Counted from the first letter of the stretch, positions 10,667 to 19,416 are shown. The stretch is DNA of 64,000 bases from Pseudomonas azotoformans (GCF_900103345.1 NZ_LT629702.1:1550001-1614000), one strand, 5' to 3'. Notes: generated by a model not told the origin, from the letters alone. A program made the numbers and translations.

Positions 10667-11352
10667 ATGACCACCCTGCCCAACCTGGACTTGTCCCTGG
10701 TCGACTCAAAACTCGGCGGCGCGGACCAGCCGCCGCGCATCCTGCTGCTCTACGGCTCGACCCGCGAACGCTCGTTCAGTCGCCTGCTGGTGGAAGAAGC
10801 CGCGCGGCTGTTGCAGCACTTCGGCGCACACACCCGCATCTTCAATCCCAGTGGCCTGCCGTTGCCCGATGACGCGCCCAGCGATCACCCCAAGGTGCAG
10901 GAACTGCTGGAACTGATGCAGTGGTCCGAAGGCCAGGTGTGGTGCTCGCCCGAGCGCCATGGCTCGATGTCGGCGGTGTTCAAGGCGCAACTGGACTGGG
11001 TGCCCTTGACCCTGGCGCGGTGCGCCCGACTCAAGGCAAGACCCTGGCGGTGATGCAAGTGTCCGGCGGCTCCCAGTCCTTCAACACCGTCAACCAACTG
11101 CGGGTGCTGGGGCGCTGGATGCGCATGTTCACCATCCCCAACCAGTCCTCGGTGCCCAAGGCCTTCATGGAGTTCGATGAACAGGGCCGCATGAAGCCCT
11201 CGGCGCTTTATGATCGGGTCGTCGATGTAATGGAGGAACTGGTGCGCTTCACCCTGCTGCTGCGCGACCGCCCCGACCTGGTGGACCGTTACTCGGAGCG
11301 CAAGGAAAGCGCCGATGACCTGTCGCGTCGGGTCAATCAACGGTCGATCTGA
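10667..11352 (+). pseudogene. arsH: arsH, organoarsenical NADPH-FMN reductase, frameshifted
   Basis: ArsH is a flavoprotein that oxidises trivalent organoarsenicals. The gene begins at 10667 behind CGGAGG with MTTLPNLDLSL, and continues through the flavodoxin-like LYGSTRERSFSR and [20 protein letters not shown]. At 11012-11016 the expected LTLGAVRP is lost because one G is missing in CTGGCGCGG (expected CTGGGCGCGG). Translation then leaves frame and stops at 11053. The rest of ArsH ([19 protein letters not shown] to the C-terminus at 11352) continues intact in the next frame. Both halves are otherwise well conserved, so this is either a recent mutation or a sequencing error. Confidence 0.88.
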
Positions 11353-11403
11353 TCCCCCCTGCCAGCGTATGCTCGTGCCTGTCCCCCCGACTGAGTGAAA
11401 TCG

Positions 11404-12195
11404 ATGAGCGCCGTGCAACACGCCTGGCTGGGCAGCTATGAAGTCAGCAGCACCACCTGCACCGGCCTGACCTTTGCCCGCCACAGCCATGATGAATGTG
11501 TGATCGGCGTGAACCTGGTAGGCGAGGAAAAGGTCTGGCTGGATCGCCGTGAGTTCCACGCCGGCCCCGGCGCCATCACCTTGTACAATCCCGGCCAGAT
11601 TCAAGGCGGCGGTGCGGCCGATGGTGCGCCCTGGCACTTCGTGAGCTTGTACGCCACGGCGGATCAATTGGCGGCGGACCTGGGGCTGGTGCATCTGGAA
11701 TTTGACCGTGCTTTGTGTGTTCAGCCCGAGCTTGCCCTGCGACTGGCCGCCGCGATCAAGGGAGCGCTAAGCGGTGACGCGCTGGTTCGCGACGTGAATG
11801 AAGACGCGTTGGTACTGCTGTTGGGTGAGGTGGTCAAGATCAGCGGCGTACGCCTGCCCGGCAGCGCCAGCCTCGGCAAACCTCTGATCAGCCGCGCCCA
11901 GGAATTGCTCGCCGAACACCTGCATCAACCCCTGACCCTGGACCACCTGGGCGGCGAACTGGGGCTGTCCAAATTCCACCTGCTGCGTGCCTTCCAGAAA
12001 GAAACCGGGCTGACGCCTCGGGAGTGGGCCATGCAGTTGCGTACCCGTCGCGCCAAAGGCCTGTTGCGCAATGGCGTCCCCGCTGGCGAGGCGGCCCACG
12101 ACCTGGGCTTCGCCGACCAGAGTCACCTGAACCGGCATTTCCGGGCGGCCTACGGCATCACCCCTGGCCACTACCAAAGCACCGTTAAACGCTGA
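11404..12195 (+). CDS. AraC family regulator with cupin-type sensor domain
   Basis: The 263-residue protein has an N-terminal AraC-binding/cupin domain (HSHDECVIGVNLVGEEKVWL) and a C-terminal double helix-turn-helix (LGLSKFHLLRAFQKETGLTP, then DLGFADQSHLNRHFRAAYGITP). A GTG at 11395 is possible, but the ATG at 11404 has a GAGTGA upstream. It is followed by a LysE exporter on the same strand; this pairing is common in Pseudomonas and suggests the regulator senses the exported amino acid. Confidence 0.85.
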   Translation: MSAVQHAWLGSYEVSSTTCTGLTFARHSHDECVIGVNLVGEEKVWLDRREFHAGPGAITLYNPGQIQGGGAADGAPWHFVSLYATADQLAADLGLVHLEFDRALCVQPELALRLAAAIKGALSGDALVRDVNEDALVLLLGEVVKISGVRLPGSASLGKPLISRAQELLAEHLHQPLTLDHLGGELGLSKFHLLRAFQKETGLTPREWAMQLRTRRAKGLLRNGVPAGEAAHDLGFADQSHLNRHFRAAYGITPGHYQSTVKR

Positions 12196-12270
12196 ACAGC
12201 GCAATCTGGTCCAAGACACCGCGTTTGCACATCCTCACACTGCCCCGCCTCACTTGAAGGAAATGCGGGC

Positions 12271-12882
12271 ATGCTGACGATCTTTTTTTATGCACTGATA
12301 TTCGGTTTTGTGTTTTGCCTCTCCCCCGGCGCCGTGCTCGCGGAGACCCTGCGCCGTGGCTTGCTGCATGGCTTTACACCGGCCCTGCTGGTGCAGTTCG
12401 GCTCACTGGTGGGCGATGCCGTGTGGGCAGTGATCGGCCTGACCGGGATCGCCCTGCTGATCCAGCATGACGCGGTGCGTGTGCCGTTGACGGTGGTGTG
12501 TGCGTTGTACCTGGCCTGGCTGGGCGTACGCAGCCTGGTCGATGCCTGGCACCTGCCACAACCGGACAGCGCGCCCGCCAGCACCCGGCAAAATGCCCTG
12601 GCGGTAGGCGCCGCAATTTCCCTGGCCAACCCGAAGAACATCGTCTACTGGGGCGCACTGGGCAGTGCGCTGTCGGGGATTGTCGGCACCACGCCCAGCC
12701 ACGGGCAGACGCTGATGTTCTTTGCCGGGTTCATGCTCGCGTCGATCTTGTCATGTTTTCTGATTGCCGCTCTGGTCAACCTGTTGCGTCAGAACGCCTC
12801 GCCCACTTGGCAGCGCATCAGTTATGCCGCGTGTGGACTGGTGCTGATCTACCTGGCGCTGCTGGCCTGGCAAGGCCTCTGA
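12271..12882 (+). CDS. LysE family amino-acid exporter
   Basis: The 203-residue membrane protein has about six hydrophobic helices and LysE/RhtB motifs SPGAVLAETLRRGLLHGF and SLANPKNIVYWGALG. It probably exports an amino acid or related metabolite. GAAGGAA lies at good spacing before the ATG. It is 75 bp after the AraC gene and abuts the convergent MFS gene without a gap, leaving no room for a terminator between them. Confidence 0.85.
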   Translation: MLTIFFYALIFGFVFCLSPGAVLAETLRRGLLHGFTPALLVQFGSLVGDAVWAVIGLTGIALLIQHDAVRVPLTVVCALYLAWLGVRSLVDAWHLPQPDSAPASTRQNALAVGAAISLANPKNIVYWGALGSALSGIVGTTPSHGQTLMFFAGFMLASILSCFLIAALVNLLRQNASPTWQRISYAACGLVLIYLALLAWQGL

Positions 12883-14190
12883 TCAGGCTGGCCAGCGGCG
12901 GTGCAGGTCGTCGATCACATACGCGTGTCTGTGCACACCGGCTGCCGGGTGGACCAGGTGCGGGTGGCCGGCTGGCAGGTCAGGGTGTTCATGCAGCACC
13001 ACCGCTTGCTCATGCTCCGGTCGCCACAGGCTGGCGCACGCGATCAATGCCAGGGTGGCCACAAAGGCCAGGCTGGCAAACGTCTGCGACATGCCGAAGT
13101 TGGCACTGAGCCAGCCGGCCAGCGGGTACGTCACCAGCCAGCAGATGTGCGACAACGCAAATTGCGCGGCAAACAGCGCCGGCCGGTCCTCGGCATGGGC
13201 GGAGCGGCGCAGCAAGCGCCCGCCCGGGGTTTGCGCCAGGGAATAGCCCAGCCCCAGCACCCACCACAGCACCAGCAGTTGCCGGTAATCCGATAGATAC
13301 ACGCCTACACTGAGCCCCAGGATCAGCAGCCCACCGCCCGACAGCATGGCCACACGGTCGCTGAGACGCGCCAGCAACCTCGGCAACACCAGCGCCGCCA
13401 TCATCGAACCGGCGCCAAACGCGGCCAGCGCGAATGCCGTGAAGCGTTGCGGCAAGGCAAACCCGGCCTGCACCAGCACCACGCTGTTGACGATGACCAT
13501 CGCACTGGCAGCCGCCACCGCCAGGTTCAGTGCCAGCAGACCGCGCAGGCGCGGCGTTGCCAGAAAAATCCGCAAACCTCGGGTGGTGCGGTCATAGATA
13601 CCGCGCCGCAGCGTCACCTGGGCTTGCGGCAAAAGCACCGACGACACCAGCAGGGCCGAAACCACAAACCCCATCGAGGTCCCGGCGAACAGGCTGTGGA
13701 AGCTGATGACGCTCAACAGCATCGCGGCCAGGATCGGGCTGGCCACACTTTCCATGTCATAGGCCAGGCGCGCCAGGGACAGCGCCTTGGTGTACTGCGC
13801 CTCATCGGTGAGGATGTCGGGGATGGTCGCCTGGAACGTCGGCGTGAACGCCGCCGAAGCGGACTGCAGCATAAAAATCAGCAGATAGACCTGCCACACC
13901 TCGGTGACGAAGGGCAACGCCAGCGCGACCAGCGCGCGTGTCAGGTCCAGGCCCACCAGCATCGCCCGGCGCGGCAAGCGCTCGGCAAAGGCGGCCGCCA
14001 CCGGCGCTACCCCGATGTAGGCCAGCACCTTGATCGCCAATGCGGTCCCCAACACGGTGCCGGCCTGATCACCTGCCAGCTCGAACACCAGCAGCCCCAG
14101 GGCGACGGTGGTCAAGCCGGTGCCGATCAGGGCCATCACCTGGGCGAAGAACAGGCGACGGTAGGTTTTGTTGCCAAGTACATCGAACAT
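12883..14190 (-). CDS. MFS exporter with His-rich tail (NreB-like, probable metal efflux)
   Basis: A 435-residue major facilitator protein with about 12 hydrophobic segments. The last ~45 residues hold nine histidines in pairs (LHEHPD, GHPHLVHP, VHRHA), as in NreB-type nickel exporters where a His-rich tail handles the metal. The gene for a CsoR/RcnR-type metal repressor lies 21 bp upstream on the same strand. This argues for a Ni, Co or related ion as substrate. The exact metal cannot be read from sequence. Confidence 0.78.
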   Translation of the reverse strand: MFDVLGNKTYRRLFFAQVMALIGTGLTTVALGLLVFELAGDQAGTVLGTALAIKVLAYIGVAPVAAAFAERLPRRAMLVGLDLTRALVALALPFVTEVWQVYLLIFMLQSASAAFTPTFQATIPDILTDEAQYTKALSLARLAYDMESVASPILAAMLLSVISFHSLFAGTSMGFVVSALLVSSVLLPQAQVTLRRGIYDRTTRGLRIFLATPRLRGLLALNLAVAAASAMVIVNSVVLVQAGFALPQRFTAFALAAFGAGSMMAALVLPRLLARLSDRVAMLSGGGLLILGLSVGVYLSDYRQLLVLWWVLGLGYSLAQTPGGRLLRRSAHAEDRPALFAAQFALSHICWLVTYPLAGWLSANFGMSQTFASLAFVATLALIACASLWRPEHEQAVVLHEHPDLPAGHPHLVHPAAGVHRHAYVIDDLHRRWPA

Positions 14191-14211
14191 GGGCGCCCCC
14201 TGGCGTGCTGC

Positions 14212-14478
14212 CTATAGGTATTTGGTCAGTTGCTTGAGCTCAGCCAGCGAAGCCTGGCCATCCAGCGTCACACTGCCTTCGAGGCAATGGTCGATATGGT
14301 CCTGGATCAGCGTGCGCTTGGCCTGGCAGACCGCCTTCTCCACCGCGTGCAGTTGCTGGGCGATATCCACGCACGGGCGCTGCGCCTCGATCATGCTGGT
14401 AATGCTGCGCAAATGACCTTCGGCACGCTTGAGGCGTTTGACGATGGCTTCATGGGTTTGGTGGACATGTTCGCTCAT
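14212..14478 (-). CDS. CsoR/RcnR family metal-sensing repressor
   Basis: An 88-residue all-helical repressor. It carries HxxH near the N-terminus (SEHVHQTHE), the family's KRLKRAEGHLRSI, Cys in RPCVDIAQQL and the late pair DHIDHC. The His/Cys ligand set fits the RcnR/FrmR branch more than the Cu(I) CsoR branch. The start at 14478 has GAAGGAG upstream. It precedes the His-tailed exporter in one operon and faces a G/C-tract operator. Nickel or cobalt is the likely signal, but formaldehyde sensing (FrmR) is not excluded. Confidence 0.85.
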   Translation of the reverse strand: MSEHVHQTHEAIVKRLKRAEGHLRSITSMIEAQRPCVDIAQQLHAVEKAVCQAKRTLIQDHIDHCLEGSVTLDGQASLAELKQLTKYL

Positions 14479-14507
14479 TGAGAGGCTCCTTCGACGGAGC
14501 CTGATCA

Positions 14508-14526
14508 TATCCCCCCAGGGAGGATA
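14508..14526. promoter_or_regulatory. CsoR/RcnR-type operator
   Basis: TATCCCCCCAGGGAGGATA is a 19-bp near-palindrome with AT ends and G/C tracts, differing from perfect symmetry only at one symmetric position pair. This TAT-C-tract/G-tract-ATA layout is typical of CsoR/RcnR family operators. It lies 30 bp upstream of the repressor start, so it should control both repressor and exporter. Confidence 0.75.
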
Positions 14527-14677
14527 CCAGCAAGCCCGCTCATCTCCGTCGTCAAAACAATTAGCTCACTGCTCACAACGCTGAATTAGTGCAAGTAACG
14601 ATACAGCCGAAGCAGAACTGAAACAGGCCTTCTATCTGAACGAACTCTGAACTTGTAATGAATTAATACATTAAGCG

Positions 14678-14706
14678 TTGACATCCTGCATCGCCCTGAG
14701 TAGATT
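14678..14706 (+). promoter_or_regulatory. Strong sigma-70-like promoter for the mgtA leader
   Basis: TTGACA (14678-14683), 17-bp spacer, TAGATT (14701-14706). This is close to the housekeeping consensus. Transcription would start near 14713, giving about 200 nt of untranslated leader before the 97-residue gene and about 735 nt before mgtA. The rest of 14527-14918 shows several short stem-loops but no gene that I can support. Confidence 0.65.
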
Positions 14707-14918
14707 GCCCGTGCCTGCAACTGGGGCCTTTTTTAAACCTCACAAAAGAAGCCAATGGACACAGTATCTAGTCGCTGTCCGAGCACCGCCTTGGCGGGCA
14801 TCGGGCGCCAAACCCAGAACATGACAGGACTCGCCTCCCCGGTCCGGTAAGCTGCGCTAGAGCTTGATGCTCCACCGTAACTGCCTCGCCGGTCGCCCGT
14901 CCGGTCCCGAGGTGTGTT

Positions 14919-15212
14919 ATGACCTTGCTAACCCTTGCTTTGCCCGATGTACGCACACTCGCGGCCGCCCTGCGTGCCAAGCTGTGCCGTGAGCCTGTAG
15001 GTTTTTCGCCTACCCGCTCTGCCTTTGCTGCACCCTCCCCTCAAGTGCGCCCGGCCTACCCGCTGGCGCATTGGCGTATCTGCCCTGACAGCGGCCAACT
15101 GGTCCAGCACTGGGATCACGCCGACCCTCAAGACCCACAGAGACCCAAGGTTTCCAGCCTGGCCCAGGCCAGCTTGATGCTCGGTCTGTATGTGAGCGCT
15201 CGCGCCGCCTGA
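14919..15212 (+). CDS. 97-residue hypothetical protein upstream of mgtA
   Basis: Starts at an ATG behind GAGGTG. The protein is soluble, Pro/Ala-rich in the middle and has no motif I recognise (for example LAHWRICPDSGQLVQHWDH). It lies between a strong promoter and mgtA on the same strand, so it is probably transcribed with the transporter. A regulatory or accessory role in magnesium uptake is only inferred from position. Confidence 0.6.
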   Translation: MTLLTLALPDVRTLAAALRAKLCREPVGFSPTRSAFAAPSPQVRPAYPLAHWRICPDSGQLVQHWDHADPQDPQRPKVSSLAQASLMLGLYVSARAA

Positions 15213-15258
15213 CCCGGCTGGAAACAGCAACTTCCTGATTAATGTTCTGGAGTTCTTT

Positions 15259-15297
15259 ATGAACACATCCAGTAGCAGCCCGCTGCGCGCTAGTTAA
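15259..15297 (+). CDS. Candidate 12-residue leader peptide 1 before mgtA
   Basis: ATG with GGAG seven bases upstream encodes MNTSSSSPLRAS then TAA. Its end and stop lie inside an imperfect stem-loop, about 15275-15321 (AGCCCGCTGCGCGC against GCGCTGTTAGCGGGTGCT), with the palindrome GTTAATTAAC in the loop. Ribosome position on this ORF could therefore change the RNA fold, as in known mgtA leaders. This is a prediction. Confidence 0.4.
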   Translation: MNTSSSSPLRAS

Positions 15298-15331
15298 TTA
15301 ACGCGCTGTTAGCGGGTGCTGTAGAAGTTAT

Positions 15332-15406
15332 ATGAACACCTTATTTAAACCGATCGCGAAGTTAGCGACTCGGCATGCTTTCGCTCGCCTGTCATCAGGC
15401 CGGTAA
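15332..15406 (+). CDS. Candidate 24-residue leader peptide 2 before mgtA
   Basis: ATG preceded by AGAAG. It encodes a basic 24-residue peptide beginning MNTLFKPIAKLATRH and ending in Arg, stopping 43 bp before mgtA. It shares the MNT start with the first mini-ORF. A basic amphipathic peptide here could be a leader or a small membrane-binding peptide. Supported only by its start, RBS and position. Confidence 0.4.
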   Translation: MNTLFKPIAKLATRHAFARLSSGR

Positions 15407-15448
15407 CGGGTATGTTTTGTCGAAAAATTGGCGACAGGAGCACACACC

Positions 15449-18163
15449 ATGAGCGCCGTAAAAAACGCCCCACTGAACAAAAAGAGCAGCAGCAACACCG
15501 ACGCCAAACTGTCGATGCGTGCCGCCCGCGAAGCCCAGAACGGATTGTCGGCCACCTTGGCCAACGTCCGCGCCACCAAAGACGGCCTCACCGAGCTGGA
15601 CGCCCAGGCGCGCCTGCAACGCGAAGGCTACAACGAAGTCGCGCATGACAAGCCGCCTCACGCCATCGTGCAGTTCCTGCAGGCACTGAACAACCCGTTC
15701 ATCTATGTACTGCTGACCCTGGGCGGCATCAGCTTCTTCACCGACTGCTGGCTGCCGATGCAGGAAGGCGAAGACGCCGACCCGACCAAAGTCATCATCA
15801 TCATGACCATGGTATTGCTCAGCAGCCTGCTGCGCTTCTGGCAGGAACACCGTTCGGCCAAATCCGCCGAAGCCCTCAAGGCCATGGTCCGCACCACGGC
15901 CACCGTGCTGCGCCGTGAGCAAGTCGGCGCCCAACCGACCCTGCGGGAAGTGCCGATGCGCGAGCTGGTGGCCGGCGATATCGTGCAGCTGTCGGCGGGC
16001 GACATGATCCCGGCCGACATCCGCCTGATCGAGTCCCGTGACCTGTTCATCAGCCAGGCGGTGCTGACCGGCGAAGCCTTGCCGGTGGAAAAGTACGACA
16101 CCCTCGGCGATGTCACGCAGAAATCCGCCAGTTCCATGGCCGCCGACCAGGGCAACCTGCTGGACCTGCCCAATATCTGCTTCATGGGCACCAACGTGGT
16201 CAGCGGGCGTGCGCAGGCTGTCGTCGTGGCCACCGGGGCACGCACCTACTTTGGCTCCCTGGCCAAGGCGATTGTCGGCTCGCGGGTGCAAACCGCGTTC
16301 GACCGGGGCGTGAACAGCGTCAGCTGGTTGCTGATCCGCTTCATGCTGGTGATGGTGCCGATCGTGTTCCTGCTCAATGGCTTCTCCAAGGGTGACTGGG
16401 GCGATGCGTTCCTGTTTGCCCTGGCGGTGGCCGTAGGCCTCACCCCGGAAATGCTGCCGATGATCGTCAGCGCCAACCTGGCCAAGGGCGCCACGGCCAT
16501 GGCCAAGCGCAAAGTGGTGGTCAAGCGCCTCAACGCGATCCAGAACTTCGGCTCGATGGACGTACTGTGCACCGACAAGACCGGCACGCTGACCCAGGAC
16601 AAAATCATCCTCGAACACCATGTCAACGCCTTCGGCCAACGTGATGATGCGGTGCTGTCCCTGGCCTGGCTGAACAGCCATCACCAGAGCGGTATGAAGA
16701 ATCTGATGGACCAGGCGGTGGTGGAGTTCTCGGAACGTAATCCGAAGTTCCAGTTGCCGTTTGCCTACAGCAAGGTCGATGAGTTGCCGTTCGACTTTGT
16801 CCGTCGTCGCCTGTCGATCGTGGTCAAGGATGCTGCCGACGATCAACTGTTGGTGTGCAAAGGCGCCGTGGAAGAGATGCTGGGCATCTCCACCCATGTG
16901 ATGGAAGCCGGCGCTGCGGTGCCACTGGATGAGCGTCGCCGCGAGGAGTTGCTGGCGATTGCCAACGACTACAACGAAGACGGTTTCCGTGTGCTGGTGG
17001 TGGCGACCCGCCACATCCCTAAATCCCTGGCGCGTCAGCAATACACCACGGCCGATGAGCGCAACCTGGTGATCCAGGGCTTCCTGACCTTCCTCGATCC
17101 ACCGAAGGAAACCGCCGGCCCTGCGATTGCCGCGCTGCAACAGATTGGCGTGGCGATCAAAGTGCTCACCGGCGACAACGCCGTGGTCACCAGCAAGATC
17201 TGCCGCCAGGTCGGCCTCGATCCAGGCCAGCCGCTGCTGGGCACCGAAATCGAAGCCATGGACGACGCGACACTGCTGCGCCGCGTGGAAGAACGCACGG
17301 TATTTGCCAAGCTGACACCGCTGCAAAAATCCCGGGTGCTCAAGGCGCTGCAAGCCAATGGCCACACCGTGGGCTTCCTCGGTGACGGGATCAACGATGC
17401 ACCGGCGCTGCGCGATGCCGACGTGGGGATCTCGGTCGACACGGCCACCGATATCGCCAAGGAATCGGCCGATATCATCCTGCTGGAAAAGAGCCTGATG
17501 GTGCTGGAAGAAGGCGTGCTCAAGGGCCGCGAGACCTTCGGCAACATCATGAAGTACCTGAACATGACTGCCAGCTCCAACTTCGGCAACGTGTTCTCGG
17601 TGCTGGTGGCCAGTGCGTTCATTCCGTTCCTGCCGATGCTGTCGATCCACCTGCTGCTGCAGAACCTGATGTACGACATCTCCCAGCTGGCGCTGCCGTG
17701 GGACAAGATGGACAAGGAATACCTGGCCAAGCCGCGCAAGTGGGATGCGAAGAACATCGGTCGGTTCATGATCTGGATCGGGCCGACCTCGTCGATCTTC
17801 GACATCACCACCTTTGCACTGATGTGGTACGTGTTCGCCGCCAACAGCGTCGAGATGCAGACCCTGTTCCAGTCCGGCTGGTTTATCGAGGGCCTGCTTT
17901 CGCAAACCCTGGTGGTGCACATGTTGCGCACCCGCAAGATCCCGTTCTTCCAGAGCACCGCCGCGTGGCCGGTGTTGATGATGACCTGCGTGGTGATCGT
18001 ACTGGGGATCTACGTGCCGTTTTCGCCGCTGGGCACCCTGGTGGGGCTGCAACCGCTGCCGCTGGCCTACTTCCCATGGCTGGTGGGCACTCTGCTCAGC
18101 TACTGCTGCGTGGCCCAACTGATGAAGACGATCTACATCCGCCGCTTCAAGCAGTGGTACTGA
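15449..18163 (+). CDS. mgtA: Magnesium-importing P-type ATPase MgtA
   Basis: P3-type ATPase that brings Mg2+ into the cytoplasm. The 904-residue protein has all P-type landmarks: the TGEALPVEK actuator loop, phosphorylation site DKTGTLTQ (Asp376), KGAVEEML nucleotide-binding stretch, LTGDNAVV and FLGDGINDAPALRDADVG. The C-terminal helices include LLQNLMYDISQLALPWDKMD, typical of MgtA/MgtB. The ATG at 15449 has CAGGAG upstream. Length agrees with MgtA. Expression is probably set by the long leader before it. Confidence 0.95.
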   Translation: MSAVKNAPLNKKSSSNTDAKLSMRAAREAQNGLSATLANVRATKDGLTELDAQARLQREGYNEVAHDKPPHAIVQFLQALNNPFIYVLLTLGGISFFTDCWLPMQEGEDADPTKVIIIMTMVLLSSLLRFWQEHRSAKSAEALKAMVRTTATVLRREQVGAQPTLREVPMRELVAGDIVQLSAGDMIPADIRLIESRDLFISQAVLTGEALPVEKYDTLGDVTQKSASSMAADQGNLLDLPNICFMGTNVVSGRAQAVVVATGARTYFGSLAKAIVGSRVQTAFDRGVNSVSWLLIRFMLVMVPIVFLLNGFSKGDWGDAFLFALAVAVGLTPEMLPMIVSANLAKGATAMAKRKVVVKRLNAIQNFGSMDVLCTDKTGTLTQDKIILEHHVNAFGQRDDAVLSLAWLNSHHQSGMKNLMDQAVVEFSERNPKFQLPFAYSKVDELPFDFVRRRLSIVVKDAADDQLLVCKGAVEEMLGISTHVMEAGAAVPLDERRREELLAIANDYNEDGFRVLVVATRHIPKSLARQQYTTADERNLVIQGFLTFLDPPKETAGPAIAALQQIGVAIKVLTGDNAVVTSKICRQVGLDPGQPLLGTEIEAMDDATLLRRVEERTVFAKLTPLQKSRVLKALQANGHTVGFLGDGINDAPALRDADVGISVDTATDIAKESADIILLEKSLMVLEEGVLKGRETFGNIMKYLNMTASSNFGNVFSVLVASAFIPFLPMLSIHLLLQNLMYDISQLALPWDKMDKEYLAKPRKWDAKNIGRFMIWIGPTSSIFDITTFALMWYVFAANSVEMQTLFQSGWFIEGLLSQTLVVHMLRTRKIPFFQSTAAWPVLMMTCVVIVLGIYVPFSPLGTLVGLQPLPLAYFPWLVGTLLSYCCVAQLMKTIYIRRFKQWY

Positions 18164-18180
18164 TCTCTCCCGCCGTTTAA

Positions 18181-18208
18181 ACGGTGGCGGTCGCCCGGCC
18201 GCCACCGT
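18181..18208. terminator. Strong hairpin after mgtA
   Basis: A 10-bp perfect stem ACGGTGGCGG / CCGCCACCGT with an 8-base loop. There is no T-run, so it is more likely an mRNA-stabilising or attenuating intercistronic hairpin than an efficient terminator. Confidence 0.45.
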
Positions 18209-18228
18209 GCACTACAAGGAAACACCCT

Positions 18229-18576
18229 ATGCGCGTCTTGATCTGTGCAGGTCGTCATTACGCCGACACCAAAATGTCCCGTCAGGTGCTGGACGCTTAC
18301 CACCGCCTGCGCCCGGTGCAGGTATTGATCCACGGCGGCAATCAATTCCTCGGCAGTGACATCGAGGAATGGGCACGGGAACTGGGCATCGATGTGGTGC
18401 GCTACCCGCCCAACTGGCAACGCCACGGCAAACAGGCGGAACGCCAGCGCAACCATTTCATGCTGACCGACAGCCGCCCCGATGTGGTCATCGCCCTGCC
18501 CGGCGGGGACGACACCAGCGAGCTGGTGTGCCAGGCCAAAGCCAGCGGCATTTCGGTACTGACCGTAGAAAGCTGA
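18229..18576 (+). CDS. SLOG/DUF2493 family nucleotide-binding-like protein
   Basis: A 115-residue Rossmann-like protein. MRVLICAGRHYAD at the N-terminus, then LIHGGNQFLGSDIEEWARELG and VIALPGGDDTSELVCQAK, match the SLOG (DprA/LOG-related) fold, which binds nucleotides or their derivatives. Small stand-alone members have no assigned reaction. AAGGA precedes the ATG. It lies 65 bp after mgtA, separated by a hairpin, and may be expressed at a lower level from the same transcript. Confidence 0.75.
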   Translation: MRVLICAGRHYADTKMSRQVLDAYHRLRPVQVLIHGGNQFLGSDIEEWARELGIDVVRYPPNWQRHGKQAERQRNHFMLTDSRPDVVIALPGGDDTSELVCQAKASGISVLTVES

Positions 18577-18594
18577 ATTCATGCGAGGTGCATC

Positions 18595-19416
18595 ATGCAC
18601 AAAAAACACACCCCAGCCCGTCAGGACGGGTTCGCCAAATACCGTGCGCGTCACTACCGCGGTGCACGCCACACGTTACTGCTGCTGCCACCGGCCAAAC
18701 GCCGCGCGTTGCAGCGCAATTTGATCTTCATCGGCCTGACCCTGGGCATCCTGTTGGCGATTGCCTTGCTGTCAAAAGCCCACGCGGCCGGCGGCTCTTA
18801 TGTGGTCGACGACGGCGCGATCAACGCGCCAGGCGAATGCAACGTCGATGCCTGGTACACCGCCAACCGCCACGACAGCAGTACGCATACAGAAACGCTG
18901 TCACCGGCCTGCACCTTCGCCGCGCTGCCGTCGGTGCAATGGGGCGCGGCCCTGTCGCGTGCAACCAGCACAGACAAGGGAGAAACCCAGGTGAACCCGC
19001 AGCTCAAGGCCCAGCTGTGGTCGCGGGAGGCTCTGGGCCTGGAACTGGCCCTGTCCGCCGGCGCGCACTTTGCCCTGGATCGTCATCACGGGTTTGATGG
19101 CGCGGACTTCAATATCCCGTTGACCTGGCAACCGCTGACACCCCTGCGGCTGAACCTGAATGCCGGCTGGTCCCATGCCTACAACGATGGTGACCAGAAA
19201 CACCGCCTGACCTGGGGCACCGGTTTTGAATACCAGGTGGCGCCGTTGCTGACGCTGATCGCCGAACGCTACGGCCAGGAAGGCGGCGACCAGGCCTGGC
19301 AGGCCGGGCCCCGGTTGCATTTGGGCGAATTCGTCGACGTGGACCTGGTGGTCGGTCGCAGCCTGATCGGCGATCGGGCGCAGTGGTTGACCACCGGCGC
19401 CACGCTGCGTTTCTAG
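18595..19416 (+). CDS. Predicted outer-membrane beta-barrel protein
   Basis: The 273-residue protein starts with a basic cytoplasmic segment of ~45 residues, then one hydrophobic helix (NLIFIGLTLGILLAIALLS) ending at AHA, a likely cleaved signal. After that come alternating amphipathic strands and a C-terminal phenylalanine (TGATLRF), the outer-membrane insertion signal. The unusually long N-terminal extension is odd for a signal peptide, so an inner-membrane anchor is an alternative. Its stop overlaps that of the convergent gene (CTAG). Confidence 0.6.
   Translation: MHKKHTPARQDGFAKYRARHYRGARHTLLLLPPAKRRALQRNLIFIGLTLGILLAIALLSKAHAAGGSYVVDDGAINAPGECNVDAWYTANRHDSSTHTETLSPACTFAALPSVQWGAALSRATSTDKGETQVNPQLKAQLWSREALGLELALSAGAHFALDRHHGFDGADFNIPLTWQPLTPLRLNLNAGWSHAYNDGDQKHRLTWGTGFEYQVAPLLTLIAERYGQEGGDQAWQAGPRLHLGEFVDVDLVVGRSLIGDRAQWLTTGATLRF

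Noticed and set aside
14760..14918. Known metal riboswitch (M-box or yybP-ykoY) in the mgtA leader
   Set aside because: Several short stems are visible, but I cannot match conserved cores of those classes, so no riboswitch is called.
15395..18205. 936-codon open frame on the minus strand across mgtA
   Set aside because: It is exactly antisense to the well-supported mgtA, has His/Gln-rich low-complexity translation typical of the reverse frame of GC-rich genes, and no motif.
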